From Actinomadura opuntiae (GTDB lineage Bacteria > Actinomycetota > Actinomycetes > Streptosporangiales > Streptosporangiaceae): 64,000 bases of DNA. Position 1 is the first letter of the stretch. Each line of letters opens with the position of its first letter. The stretch lies in contig NZ_JASNWF010000023.1 of NCBI RefSeq assembly GCF_030283205.1, forward strand, positions 62,001 to 126,000, written 5' to 3'. A program made the translations under genes and the position numbers. The notes under the pieces are model-generated. The model ran no database searches, had not been told where the DNA came from, and saw only the letters and a list, made by a program, of their open reading frames with translations. Of the stretch, positions 33,869 through 43,837 are shown in pieces.

Positions 33869-34668
33869 CGTGACTGGCCTGCCGTTCTGGTCGGGGACGG
33901 GTGGACCTCGCGGGCCAGCCGGGCGATCCGGCCGGCGATGGCGGGGGCGTGCCGGAGATGGCAGAAGTGGTCGTAGCCGGGGTCGATGACGGCCCGCGCG
34001 CCGGGCATGCCGGCGGCGAGCTCGCGGGCCGCCTCCCCGGACGCGGCGGGGTCGCGGTCGCCGGCGATGACGAGCGCCGGCCGGCCCGCCGCCGCCAGCG
34101 GCAGGTCCGCGGTGGACGCGAACTGCTCGAACGCGGTGAGGAATCCGGCCGGCCCGACCCGGTCCACGGCGAGGTCCATCATCGTGTCGAGCAGCGCCGG
34201 GTTCAGCGTCGCGGCGCGCGCCCCCAGCCGGGCCCGCACGCCGTCCCGGATGTGCTGGACGAACGTCTTGCGCGACCGGTCGAGCATGCGCCAGGTGAGC
34301 CGGTGCCGGGGCGGCCGGTACAGCGGGCACAGCAGGGCCGACGACCGGCCGGCGCGGGGGTCGTCCGCGCACAGCAGCTCCAGCGTCGCGTTCGCGCCGA
34401 AGGAGTGCGCGACGAGGACGTCGGGGACGGCGCCGACGAGGTCGAGGGCGTCGCCGAGCCACGCGCCGGGCCGCCGGTTCCGCCAGCGGTAGTCGTTGCC
34501 GGCCCGCCACGGCAGGTCCAGCGCGACCATGCGCCAGCCGCGGTCGAGCCGCCCCGCCAGCGGCCCCCAGCAGGTCCAGGTGTCCTCCAGCCCGTGCGCG
34601 AACACGACCAGGGGGGCGCCGGGACGGCCGCGCGACAGGACGTGCAGCGCCGGTGTCGGCGTGGTCAT
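33865..34668 (-). CDS. alpha/beta hydrolase
   Basis: A 267-residue alpha/beta hydrolase with a full triad: nucleophile Ser in AHSFGAN, acid in IAGDRDPA, His in GYDHFCH, and HGLEDTW as the oxyanion loop. In a type II PKS operon it may release the acyl chain or cleave a protecting ester. ATGA overlaps with both neighbours place it firmly in the operon. Confidence 0.82.
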   Translation of the reverse strand: MTTPTPALHVLSRGRPGAPLVVFAHGLEDTWTCWGPLAGRLDRGWRMVALDLPWRAGNDYRWRNRRPGAWLGDALDLVGAVPDVLVAHSFGANATLELLCADDPRAGRSSALLCPLYRPPRHRLTWRMLDRSRKTFVQHIRDGVRARLGARAATLNPALLDTMMDLAVDRVGPAGFLTAFEQFASTADLPLAAAGRPALVIAGDRDPAASGEAARELAAGMPGARAVIDPGYDHFCHLRHAPAIAGRIARLAREVHPSPTRTAGQSR

Positions 34669-35498
34669 CGCGCCCTCCGCACCCGCGCCGCGCCGTGCAC
34701 GTCGGCGGCGTCCGCTCCCTCGTCGGCGACGAGGTGCGCGGCGAGCGCCAGCCCGACCACCGTCTCGGCGCCGCGGTGGTCGCCCCATTCCGCGGCCGTG
34801 TCGAACCCGCCGGGCCCGATCCGCACCGCGTCGCCGCCATCCGGGGCGCACAGTTCGAGCGATGCCCCCACCGGCGATGCCGCCAGGACGACGCAGGCGG
34901 CCCCGGCGGTGAGCGGCGCGGCGGGGCCGTCCGCGGCGTGCAGGGCGGCCGCCACCTCGTCGGCGGGTTCCGTGCCGACGAGGACCACCCGGTCCGCGCG
35001 GCCCGCGCGCAGCAGGACGAGCGCGAGCCGCAGCCCGCGCGCGCCGGCGTCCGGGCCCGAGCACACCATGAGGTTGGGGCCGCCGAGCCGGTACCGGATC
35101 GCGACCGTGGCGGCGACGACGTTGCCGGACACGTTCGGCGCGTCCAGGATGCTGACGGCCGTCCCGCCCTCGGTCGCGGCGGCCCGGGCCACCCGCGCGA
35201 CGGCCTCGGCGGTCCCGAGGTCGCCGCAGGCCACCACGGCGGCGCGCGGGTCGGCGGGATCGTCCGGCCGGTGGCCCGGCGGCAGCCGCAGCGCGCGGTG
35301 CACCGCGCACAGCGCCAGCCGGGTCGCGGGCTCCACGCCCAGCAGCCCCTTGCGGCCGAGGAGGTCGGCGGCGCGGTCCGCCGGGACCGCGTCGGCGCGC
35401 GCCCAGGCGCCGGGACGCCTGCCGAGGCGGGCGGTCAGCGCGTCCGCCGGCCGCACACCCGGCAGGTGCAGGCTCCATCCGGTCACCGCGACGTTCAT
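34665..35498 (-). CDS. half-length ketosynthase-like protein without catalytic Cys
   Basis: A 277-residue thiolase-fold protein resembling only the N-terminal half of a ketosynthase: MNVAVTGWSLHLPGVRPADA, then SILDAPNVSGNVVAATVAIR and RYRLGGPNLMVCSG. By eye the active-site Cys aligns to Pro in SGPDAG, and no catalytic His motifs are present. Short ketosynthase-like subunits of this kind occur in aryl-polyene loci. A structural or chain-length role is plausible. GGAGGCCGC precedes the ATG, which overlaps the upstream ketosynthase stop. Not a pseudogene by appearance, since the frame and overlaps are intact. Confidence 0.7.
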   Translation of the reverse strand: MNVAVTGWSLHLPGVRPADALTARLGRRPGAWARADAVPADRAADLLGRKGLLGVEPATRLALCAVHRALRLPPGHRPDDPADPRAAVVACGDLGTAEAVARVARAAATEGGTAVSILDAPNVSGNVVAATVAIRYRLGGPNLMVCSGPDAGARGLRLALVLLRAGRADRVVLVGTEPADEVAAALHAADGPAAPLTAGAACVVLAASPVGASLELCAPDGGDAVRIGPGGFDTAAEWGDHRGAETVVGLALAAHLVADEGADAADVHGAARVRRAR

Positions 35499-36604
35499 GC
35501 GGCCTCCAGGAGGGTGACCGCGTTGACGCCGCCGAACCCGAAGGCGTTCAACTGGATCGGGCCCGGCGGCAGCGCGGCCGGGCGGTCCACGACGAACCGC
35601 AGGCCCGCGCCCTCGTCCAGGACGGTCCGCAGTCCCGCGACGGGCGGCACGAGGCCCTCGTGCAGGCAGCGGATCGCGACGTCCAGGTTGACCAGCACGG
35701 CGGCGCCCGAGGTGTGCCCGACCGCGCCCTTGACGGCCGTCACCAGCGGCTCCCCGCCGAGCTCGCGCAGCGCCCGGCACTCGGCGGGGTCGTTCAGCGC
35801 GGTCCCCGTCCCGTGCGCGATCACCAGGCCGGTGTCGGCGGGACGCCGCCCGGCGCGGTCGTAGGCGTCCTGCATCGCGCGGCGGATCCCGGCGACGTCC
35901 GGCGCGGTCGGATGGCCCGCGTCGCACGACAGCCCCGTCGCGGCCAGCCGGGCGAGCGGCCATGCGCCCGGCCGAGTCGCGGGGACAACGACGGCCGCGG
36001 CCGCGCCCTCGCCGAGCAGCACCCCCTCCCGCCGGGCGTCGAACGGGCGGACCATCGCGGCGGGCACCGGCGCCACCCGGCCGATCATGGTGAGCATCGA
36101 GCGGGTCATCGTGTCGGCGGCCGCGGCGACGACGGCGTCCGCCTCGCCGAGCTCCACCAGGTCCTGCGCCAGCGCGAGGACGTGGCCGCCCGCGCTGCAC
36201 GCGCCCGAGAGGGTCGTCACCTCGGCGGCGCCGGGCAGCACGGCCCGCACCGCCCCCTCGAAGTCCAGGGCCCGGGGCGGGACCGGCGTCCCGTCGATCG
36301 CCCACCGCTCCACCGCCGACAGCTCGCCCAGGCCGGTGCCCACGAGCACGGCCACCCGCTCGCGGGCGGGGTCGAGGCCCGCCTGCCGGACCGCCTCCCC
36401 GACCGCGTCCGCCAGCAGCCGGCTCGCCTTGAACGCCGAACCGCCGCCGTCGACCAGGTGGTAGCCGGTCTTGACGCCGAGCAGGCCGGGCTCGCCGTGC
36501 CGCAGCGGGCCGGCCCCGCTGCGGCCGGCGAGCAGCGCGGCGAAGGTCTCCGCCCCGGTGCCGAAGCAGGTCCGCACCGCGCTAGCCGTGATCAGTGCCG
36601 GCAC
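35495..36604 (-). CDS. beta-ketoacyl synthase, short form
   Basis: A 369-residue ketosynthase with a complete Cys-His-His triad: GACSAG (Cys136), AHGTGT (His264) and GAVGHT (His298). It is shorter than FabF (about 410). It follows the chain-length-factor-like protein with a 23-bp overlap; the GTG start at 36604 has GGGAAGGGGG upstream. Probably condenses malonyl-ACP units in the type II system, perhaps with its own chain-length range. CLF-like neighbours on both sides suggest heterodimers. Confidence 0.85.
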   Translation of the reverse strand: MPALITASAVRTCFGTGAETFAALLAGRSGAGPLRHGEPGLLGVKTGYHLVDGGGSAFKASRLLADAVGEAVRQAGLDPARERVAVLVGTGLGELSAVERWAIDGTPVPPRALDFEGAVRAVLPGAAEVTTLSGACSAGGHVLALAQDLVELGEADAVVAAAADTMTRSMLTMIGRVAPVPAAMVRPFDARREGVLLGEGAAAAVVVPATRPGAWPLARLAATGLSCDAGHPTAPDVAGIRRAMQDAYDRAGRRPADTGLVIAHGTGTALNDPAECRALRELGGEPLVTAVKGAVGHTSGAAVLVNLDVAIRCLHEGLVPPVAGLRTVLDEGAGLRFVVDRPAALPPGPIQLNAFGFGGVNAVTLLEAA

Positions 36605-37661
36605 CGGCGGCCCCCTTCCCGTTCCCGGCCGGCCCGCCGCGCACGACGGCGACGCCCGCCGCCCCGTCGGCGCCGCGCGCGGTCAGCAGCGCGACTTCCC
36701 CGCCGTCCAGGCGGCCGGAGGCGAGCAGGGCGCCGAGGCCGAGCGCGGGCGAGGCGGCGTCGCAGTCCCCGGCGTCCCGCTTGGCGGGGACGCGTTCCGG
36801 TTCGCGGCCGAGCACCCGCGCGACCGGGGCGAACTCGCCGCGGTCGGCGTCGGAGCCCTCGCCGGTGACCACGGCGGCGACCTCGGCGGGCCGGACGCCC
36901 GCGCGGGCGAGGGCCCGCTCGGCGCAGCCGGCCAGCGCGCGGCCGTCCGGATCGCCGCCGGGGCCGTACCCGGTCGCGACCGCGAGGATCCCGGCGGGAC
37001 GCCGCGGCCCCGCCCAGGCCGGGGCGCGCGGCCCGGCCAGCACGAACACCCCGGCGCCCTCGCCCGGCTCGAACGCCCCGTCCGGCCCGGTCAGCCGGGC
37101 GGCCCAGGCGCGGTGCGGGGTGAACTCCTCGGCCGCGCCGGTGAGCATCACGTCGGCGTAGCCGCGCCCGATCGCGTTGCCGGCGTAGCGCAGCGCGTTC
37201 AGGAACGCGACCGGCCCCCCGGCGATCGTGGCGTTCACGGCCTTCAGCCCGAACCGGATCGCGACCTGCCCGGCCGCGCAGTTCATCACCGTGTTCGGGA
37301 ACAGCAGCGGGTTGACCAGGTACGGCCGCTCCTGGACGAGGGTCTCGCGGCTGTAGTCGCTGGTGGACTTGAAGCTGCCCATCGTGGTGCCGAGCGCGAC
37401 GCCGATCCGGGTGCGGGCCGCGTCGTCGACGGCGGTGCCCGCGTCCCGCAGCGCCTCCTGGCAGCAGACCACGGCGAGCGCGGTGACCCGGTCGTAGGAG
37501 CCGGTGCCCTTGCGGCCGAGCCGGGCGCGCGCGTCGAAGCCGGTGAGGGCGTGCCCGACGGGCCCGGGCAGCGGCTCGTCGTACAGCTCGGCTACCTTGG
37601 CGGGGCCGGCGCTGAGGACGCTCCACCCCGCGATGCCCATGCCGATGCCGGCGCCGGTCAT
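36582..37661 (-). CDS. ketosynthase chain-length-factor-like protein
   Basis: A 359-residue ketosynthase homologue. NTVMNCAAGQ places Cys128 near the active-site position, but the two catalytic His motifs are lost: the HGTGT region reads VTGEGSDADRG and the GHT region reads DAGDCDAASP. This pattern (one intact catalytic partner and one His-less subunit) is that of a chain-length factor. FPNTVMN is also a motif of aryl-polyene ketosynthase/CLF proteins. ATGA overlap with the FabF-like gene upstream suggests the two form a KS-CLF pair. Confidence 0.8.
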   Translation of the reverse strand: MTGAGIGMGIAGWSVLSAGPAKVAELYDEPLPGPVGHALTGFDARARLGRKGTGSYDRVTALAVVCCQEALRDAGTAVDDAARTRIGVALGTTMGSFKSTSDYSRETLVQERPYLVNPLLFPNTVMNCAAGQVAIRFGLKAVNATIAGGPVAFLNALRYAGNAIGRGYADVMLTGAAEEFTPHRAWAARLTGPDGAFEPGEGAGVFVLAGPRAPAWAGPRRPAGILAVATGYGPGGDPDGRALAGCAERALARAGVRPAEVAAVVTGEGSDADRGEFAPVARVLGREPERVPAKRDAGDCDAASPALGLGALLASGRLDGGEVALLTARGADGAAGVAVVRGGPAGNGKGAAGAGTDHG

Positions 37662-38863
37662 GCGACCGCCCCCAGCATCACGATCGCGTTGTTGCCGCCG
37701 AACGCGAACCCGTCGTTCTGCGCGATCCGCGGCCGGGCCGGGCGGGCGACGTTCGGCACCGGGTCGATGCCCGGCATCTCGGGGTCGGCGGTGACCCAGT
37801 TGACGGTCGGAGGCAGGAACCCGCGGTCGAGGGCGAGGACGGTCGCGATCGCACCGAACCCGCAGGCCGCGCCCATCGTGTGCCCGATCATCGACTTGAT
37901 CGAACTGACCGGCGGCGGCCGGTCCCCGAACACCTCCAGGATGGCCCGGCTCTCCACCAGGTCGTTGGTGGGGGTGCCGGTGCCGTGCGCGCAGATGTAG
38001 TCGACGTCGTCCGGCCCGACCCCCGCGTTGCGGTGCGCGAGCCGCATGCACTCGGCGACGCTCGCGGTGTCCGGCGCGACCGGATGCCTGGCGTCGCAGT
38101 TCAGGCCGTAGCCGAGCAGCTCGGCGTAGACGCGGGCGCCGCGCGCCCGCGCGTGGTCGAAGGTCTCCAGGAGCAGCACGGCCCCGCCCTCCCCGGTGAG
38201 GATCCCGGAACGGTCACGGTCGAAGGGGGCGCAGGCGTGCTCGGCGAGCGCCCCGAGCCGGTAGAACCCGGCGTGCGCCCACCGGCAGACCGAGTCGGCC
38301 CCGCCGGCCAGCACCACGTCGGCCTCGCCGGTGACCAGCAGGTCGTAGGCGTAGCCGAGGGCGTAGTTGCTGGCCGAGCACGCGGTGGCGACGGTGAGCG
38401 ACTCGCCGCGCAGGCCGAGCTCCTCGCTGACCGCGTTCGCCAGCCGCCCGGCGGGCAGCCGCGCCAGCAGGCCCGGGTCCTGCCCGGCGAAGCCGTCCTC
38501 GACGATCTGCGCGGTGAGCGCCTCGGCGACCGTCGACTCGCCGCTGGTGGTGCCGATGACGGCGTGCGCCCTGGCCGGGTCGAGCGACCCGGGGTCCAGG
38601 CCGCCGTCGGCGGCGGCCAGCCGCGCCGCGCCCGCGGCGAACAGGCTGGACCGCCCCCAGCGCCGCGGATCCAGCCGGCGCAGGTGGTCGCGCGGCCGGA
38701 AGCCGCGGACCTCGCCGGCGTTGCGGTGCGGGAACCCCGACGGGTCGAAGCCGGTGATCGGCGCGATCCCGGAGCGTCCCGCGCGCAGCGCCTCGGCGAA
38801 GGCCGGCAGCCCCACGCCGATGCTGGACACCGGGCCGAGCCCGGTCACCGCGACGCGCGTCAC
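37658..38863 (-). CDS. FabF-type beta-ketoacyl-ACP synthase
   Basis: A 401-residue full-length KASII enzyme. ATACSASN holds Cys162, AHGTGTPTND His293, SMIGHTMGAA His328. It starts MTRVAVTGLGPVSSIGVG, a typical FabF N-terminus. It elongates acyl-ACP with malonyl-ACP; with the adjacent CLF-like protein it would be the main condensing unit of the operon. The ACP gene ends 3 bp upstream of its ATG. Confidence 0.9.
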   Translation of the reverse strand: MTRVAVTGLGPVSSIGVGLPAFAEALRAGRSGIAPITGFDPSGFPHRNAGEVRGFRPRDHLRRLDPRRWGRSSLFAAGAARLAAADGGLDPGSLDPARAHAVIGTTSGESTVAEALTAQIVEDGFAGQDPGLLARLPAGRLANAVSEELGLRGESLTVATACSASNYALGYAYDLLVTGEADVVLAGGADSVCRWAHAGFYRLGALAEHACAPFDRDRSGILTGEGGAVLLLETFDHARARGARVYAELLGYGLNCDARHPVAPDTASVAECMRLAHRNAGVGPDDVDYICAHGTGTPTNDLVESRAILEVFGDRPPPVSSIKSMIGHTMGAACGFGAIATVLALDRGFLPPTVNWVTADPEMPGIDPVPNVARPARPRIAQNDGFAFGGNNAIVMLGAVA

Positions 38864-38865
38864 GG

Positions 38866-39120
38866 TCAGCCCCGCCGGCCCGAGTGCCGCAGGAGCGCCG
38901 CGTGCACGGCCTTGAGGTTGCGCAGCTCGGGCAGCTCGGCCTGCGGGATCTGCACCTTGTACGCCTTGTCGATGCGGGCCAGGATCTCGATGGCCCGCAG
39001 CGAGTCGGCCTCGTAGTCCTCCACGAAGTCGCCGGTGTCGGTGAGCTCGTCCGGCTCCACCTCCAGCACCTCGGCGACCATCTCGCGCAGCTCCTCGAGC
39101 CGCTGCTCTTCCGGGGTCAT
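38866..39120 (-). CDS. acyl carrier protein
   Basis: An 84-residue ACP. DYEADSLRAIEIL carries the phosphopantetheine Ser40 in a DSL motif. It starts MTPEEQRLEELREMVAEVLE with GGAAGGA upstream. It is the only discrete ACP in the operon and so the carrier of the type II chain. The PKSE's own C-terminal PPTase or a host enzyme would activate it. ATGA overlap with the dehydratase upstream. Confidence 0.92.
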   Translation of the reverse strand: MTPEEQRLEELREMVAEVLEVEPDELTDTGDFVEDYEADSLRAIEILARIDKAYKVQIPQAELPELRNLKAVHAALLRHSGRRG

Positions 39121-40160
39121 CGCGTTCCTTCCCTGGACGACCGTGCGTCGTCGCTGTCGTGGGCGTCCGCGCCCGGGACGGGCGCGGAGTCGGTGGGGCG
39201 CACGGGGCGCCGGGTGGCGATCAGGTGCCGGACGGCGGCGACGCGGCGTCCGCCGACCCGGGTCTCGCCGCAGGCGAAGGCGGTGCCGGCGACCACGGAG
39301 TCCAGCCGGACCCGATGGACCATCACGTCGCCGGGCCGGACGGCGCCGTCGAAGGAGAAGTCGCGCGCGCCCGCGAACATCAGGACCGCGCCGTCGCCGC
39401 CAAGACTTCTGGGGTCGGCTGGGCCGGCCGGGTCGGCGGGGTCGCGCGTGCCGTCGCCGTCCAGCCAGAGCAGCGCCGCGGCCTGGCCGAGGGACTCGAC
39501 GATGAGCGACGGCGGGTAGTGGTAGGCGTTCTCCCCCGCGCCGTCGGGGACGCCGGCGTAGCAGGGCTCGTTCGCGGTGACCGCCTTGACCGCGACGACG
39601 CCGATGCCGGGGTCGAACTCCACGACCCGGTCCACCAGCAGCAGCGGGTGCCGTTGCGGCAGTGTCGCGCGGACGGCGGGATGCTCGCGCACCCCCGCGG
39701 GCAGGCTGGTGAGCGGGCCGCCGGACGCGTCCGGCGGCGAGCCGAACAGCGCGCTGAGGCGGGTCACCGGACGCCCGTCGGCGCCGTTGCGGCCGGTACC
39801 GGTGACGTCCCAGCCGCCGTCCGGACGCTCGGTCGCCGTGATCCGCATGTGCAGCTCGTCGCCGTCCAGCAGCGGGGACAGGAAGCGCACCGAGCGCAGC
39901 AGGCGCAGCGCCGGGTCGCCGGGGACGGCGAGGGCCACGCTCTGGCGGAGGGTCTCCACCATGAACACGCCCGGGTAGACCGCGAGGCCGGGGAAGTGCC
40001 CGCGCAGGTTCGGGTCGTCCCCGCGGACCCGGACCCGCGCGGAGACCGTCCAGCCGCCGTCGATCGGCTCGGCCCGCCAGGCGTCCACGGCGCGGGCGGG
40101 CGCCGCGACCGGGGGCGCGGCGGGCGCGGTCCGCCAGGTCGGGGCCGGCGCGGTGGTCAC
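39117..40160 (-). CDS. double-hotdog 3-hydroxyacyl-ACP dehydratase
   Basis: A 347-residue fusion of two FabA/FabZ-like hotdogs. The first half has RGHFPGLAVYPGVFMVE, with the catalytic-type His; the second has LPQRHPLLLVDRVVEFDPG and HYPPSLIVESLGQAAALL. Such double-hotdog dehydratases make trans double bonds in highly reducing type II PKS systems. No enoyl reductase is seen in the operon, so the chain may stay polyunsaturated. The last 40 residues are acidic and look disordered. ATGA overlap with FabG. Confidence 0.82.
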   Translation of the reverse strand: MTTAPAPTWRTAPAAPPVAAPARAVDAWRAEPIDGGWTVSARVRVRGDDPNLRGHFPGLAVYPGVFMVETLRQSVALAVPGDPALRLLRSVRFLSPLLDGDELHMRITATERPDGGWDVTGTGRNGADGRPVTRLSALFGSPPDASGGPLTSLPAGVREHPAVRATLPQRHPLLLVDRVVEFDPGIGVVAVKAVTANEPCYAGVPDGAGENAYHYPPSLIVESLGQAAALLWLDGDGTRDPADPAGPADPRSLGGDGAVLMFAGARDFSFDGAVRPGDVMVHRVRLDSVVAGTAFACGETRVGGRRVAAVRHLIATRRPVRPTDSAPVPGADAHDSDDARSSREGTR

Positions 40161-40897
40161 AGCAGGATCCCCCCGTCCACCTGGAAGACCTGGCCGGTGA
40201 TGTAGGACGCCCGCTCTGACAGCAGGAAGGCGACGAGCTCGGCCACCTCCTCGGGCCGGCCGAACCGTCCGACGGGGATCTGGGAAAGGGCCTGCGCCCG
40301 CAGTTTCTCCGGCAGTTCACCGGTCATGTCGGTATCGATGAAACCGGGGGCGACGACATTGACGCGGACGCCGTATCCGGCGACCTCCTTCGCCAATGAC
40401 TTGCTGAACCCGATGATTCCGGCCTTGGTCGAGGCATAGGCGGTCTGCGCCGCGTTCCCGTAGATTCCGGCGACCGACGACATGTTCACCACGGCGCCGC
40501 CGTGGTTCTTCATGAACCGGAACGCCATGGCCCGGCACATGTTGCGGGTGCCGGACAGATTGGTGGCGAGGACCGTGTCCCAGTCCTGGTGGGAGGAGAG
40601 CACGAGCGGCGCGTCCCGGGTGATGCCGGCGTTGTTGACCAGCAGGCCGATCGGTCCGATGCGGTCCTCGGCGGCGCTGATGAACTCCTCGCCGGCCTCG
40701 GGGTCGGCCACGTCGCACTCGGCGAAATAGCAGCCGTTTCCGTAGCGTTCGACGTCCTTTTCGGTCTGCCGCGCCTCGACCCGAGCGCTGCGGTGGCAGC
40801 CCGCCACCGCATAGCCCTCGCGGGCCAGCCGCAAGGCGACGGCGCGCCCGATTCCGCGCGATGCGCCGGTGACCAGAACACCATGCCGATCCGACAT
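40157..40897 (-). CDS. 3-oxoacyl-ACP reductase (FabG-like)
   Basis: A 246-residue classical SDR. TGASRGIGRAVALRL is the NADPH loop, NNAGITRDAPL and MSSVAGIYGN follow, and YASTKAG gives catalytic Tyr and Lys; DTDMTGELPE and TGQVFQVDGGILL complete a FabG. It reduces the 3-keto group of each elongation cycle. AGGGAGGGGTGCG precedes ATG 40897. The 38-bp gap from the CoA transferase stop is the largest inside the operon and has no evident promoter or terminator. Confidence 0.92.
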   Translation of the reverse strand: MSDRHGVLVTGASRGIGRAVALRLAREGYAVAGCHRSARVEARQTEKDVERYGNGCYFAECDVADPEAGEEFISAAEDRIGPIGLLVNNAGITRDAPLVLSSHQDWDTVLATNLSGTRNMCRAMAFRFMKNHGGAVVNMSSVAGIYGNAAQTAYASTKAGIIGFSKSLAKEVAGYGVRVNVVAPGFIDTDMTGELPEKLRAQALSQIPVGRFGRPEEVAELVAFLLSERASYITGQVFQVDGGILL

Positions 40898-40935
40898 CGC
40901 ACCCCTCCCTGCGAATACTTCCGACGCCATGAACA

Positions 40936-42195
40936 CTAAAGACCCGGCGGCGTTTCGTCGTTATTCACGCGTGCTGCCTTCCCGGGTGCTTTTCCGGCCC
41001 TTTCCGGAGCGGCCGGAAACTCCCCGGCGGGCGCGGCGCGGTCCAGCTCGGCCAGCACCTCGGCGGTGTCGGCGCCCGGCTCCGGTGCGCCGCGGCGGAT
41101 CGTGGCGGGGGTCGCGGAGAACCGGGCGGGCGGCGCCACCAGCGGCGCGACCGTCCCGTCGCTCAGCCGCGTGGGACGCAGCGTGCCGCGCGCCGCCACC
41201 TGCGGGTCCCGGACGGCGGCGGCCAGGTCGCGGACCTCCGCCACCACCAGGCCCTGGCCTTCCAGCACCTCCAGCGCCTCGGCGACGGTGCGCCGCGCGC
41301 ACCAGCCGGCGACGAGGGCGTTCACCGCGTCCCGGTTGCCCAACCGCTCCTCGTTCGTGCGGTACCCGTCGGCCCGGCCGAGGTCGGGCCTGCCGATCGC
41401 GTCGGCCAGCAACCGCCAGTGCTTGTTCAGCGCCACGGCAAGGTACAGGTGGCCGTCCGAGCAGGCGTACACGTTGGACGGCACCACGAAGTCGGTCTCG
41501 TTGCCGTACCGTGCCGGGGGCGCCCCGGTCGCGGCAAGCGTCGGCAGCCCGCTGCTGCTGAACAGCAGGCTGTCGAGCATCGACACGTCGACGTGCTGGC
41601 CCTCGCCCGTCCGGTCGCGGTGCGCCAGCGCGGCCAGCGCCCCGATCGCGGCGTGCAGGCCCGCCAGCTCGTCGGCCAGGAACGTCGGGGCGCGGACGGG
41701 CGGGCCGCCGGCCGGGCCGTTCAATGCCATCCAGCCCGCGGCGGCCTGCACGACCGGGTCGTAGGCGGGCGCGTGCGCCTTCGGGCCGTCCTGCCCCCAC
41801 CCGGAGATCGACACGAACACCACGTCCGGCCGGACCGCGCGGCAGGCGTCGTAGCCGACCCCCCAGCCCGCCAGCGTGCCGGGCTTGTAGTTCTCCACGA
41901 TCACGTCGGCCGTGGCGGCGAGCCGCAGGAAGGTCTCCCGGCCCTCGTCCCGGCGCAGGTCGACGGCCACGCTCCGCTTGTTGCGGTGCACCGACTCGCG
42001 GAACCACGACAGCCGGGTGCCGGGGATGAACGGCGGGACCCGGCCGTCCCGCGACCCGGGCAGTTCCACGTTGACGACGTCGGCGCCGAGGTCGGCCAGC
42101 ACGCACGCGGCGAGCGGCCCCGACCACGCCTTGGTCACGGCCAGCACCCGGAGGCCCGCCAGCGGCCCCGCCGGCGCCGCGCTCTCCTCTTCCAT
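40936..42195 (-). CDS. class III (CaiB/BaiF) CoA transferase
   Basis: A 419-residue family III CoA transferase. LRVLAVTKAWSGPLAACVLADLGADV is the N-terminal domain start, ENYKPGTL and FLADELAG (Asp that forms the acyl anhydride) are conserved, and GEGQHVDVSMLDSLL is the family signature. It moves CoA between carboxylic acids without ATP. The last 35 residues, rich in Ala, Pro and Lys, look disordered. With the AMP ligase it gives two ways to make acyl-CoA in one operon. Confidence 0.88.
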   Translation of the reverse strand: MEEESAAPAGPLAGLRVLAVTKAWSGPLAACVLADLGADVVNVELPGSRDGRVPPFIPGTRLSWFRESVHRNKRSVAVDLRRDEGRETFLRLAATADVIVENYKPGTLAGWGVGYDACRAVRPDVVFVSISGWGQDGPKAHAPAYDPVVQAAAGWMALNGPAGGPPVRAPTFLADELAGLHAAIGALAALAHRDRTGEGQHVDVSMLDSLLFSSSGLPTLAATGAPPARYGNETDFVVPSNVYACSDGHLYLAVALNKHWRLLADAIGRPDLGRADGYRTNEERLGNRDAVNALVAGWCARRTVAEALEVLEGQGLVVAEVRDLAAAVRDPQVAARGTLRPTRLSDGTVAPLVAPPARFSATPATIRRGAPEPGADTAEVLAELDRAAPAGEFPAAPERAGKAPGKAARVNNDETPPGL

Positions 42196-42204
42196 GCCCG
42201 CCGC

Positions 42205-43397
<1,193 letters not shown>

Positions 43398-43398
<1 letters not shown>

Positions 43399-43595
43399 CA
43401 GCCGCGCTCCGTCAGGGTGATGGCGAGCTTGGGGCACGCCTGCGCGGCGTCCTCGGCGGCCTGCCACAGCTCCGGCCCCGGATGCCCCTCGCGGACGCGC
43501 AGCACGTCGTCGCCGCCCAGCTCGAAGATCTCCGGTGCGAGCTCGCTGCACAGGCCGTTGCCGTCACACTGGTCGTAGTCCACGATCACCCGCAT
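43398..43595 (-). CDS. 3Fe-4S ferredoxin, first gene of the 17-gene operon
   Basis: A 65-residue ferredoxin: DQCDGNGLCSELAPE and a later AQACPKLAI give three cysteines (C-x5-C...C-P), as in the single 3Fe-4S ferredoxins that reduce actinobacterial P450s. GGGAGGT lies six bases before ATG 43595. It heads the long operon whose last gene is a P450, and it may also serve the P450s at 23840 and 51515, as no ferredoxin reductase or other ferredoxin is seen. Confidence 0.9.
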
Positions 43596-43689
43596 CGGGG
43601 CACCTCCCACACTGCGTCCTGCGCCGGTCGCGCCGGACGCGCCGGCCCGGCTCCCACCGCGTCATCGTCGGCGCGGCCCGGGCCGCGGC

Positions 43690-43705
43690 GCATCTTCCGG
43701 AATGC
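43690..43705 (-). promoter_or_regulatory. 16-bp cluster regulatory element, site G (head of 17-gene operon)
   Basis: Minus strand GCATTCCGGAAGATGC, 13/13 match and identical to site D, 94 bp before the ferredoxin start. In the divergent spacer no copy points toward the LLM gene. Confidence 0.7.
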
Positions 43706-43837
43706 GGCGCGGGGCCGGCTTCTTCGCGATTGCCGAGTCCCGCCGCACCCCCTGTGACGTGCGGGAACCGCGGGTTAGGGTGAGGCCGCCCGGCCGGGAC
43801 GCGCCGGGCCGTCCGCGGGGAAAGGGGACGCAGCATC

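Noticed and set aside
34665..35498. Short ketosynthase as a pseudogene
   Set aside because: The frame is intact, start and stop overlap both neighbours by design, and short KS-like subunits exist in aryl-polyene loci.
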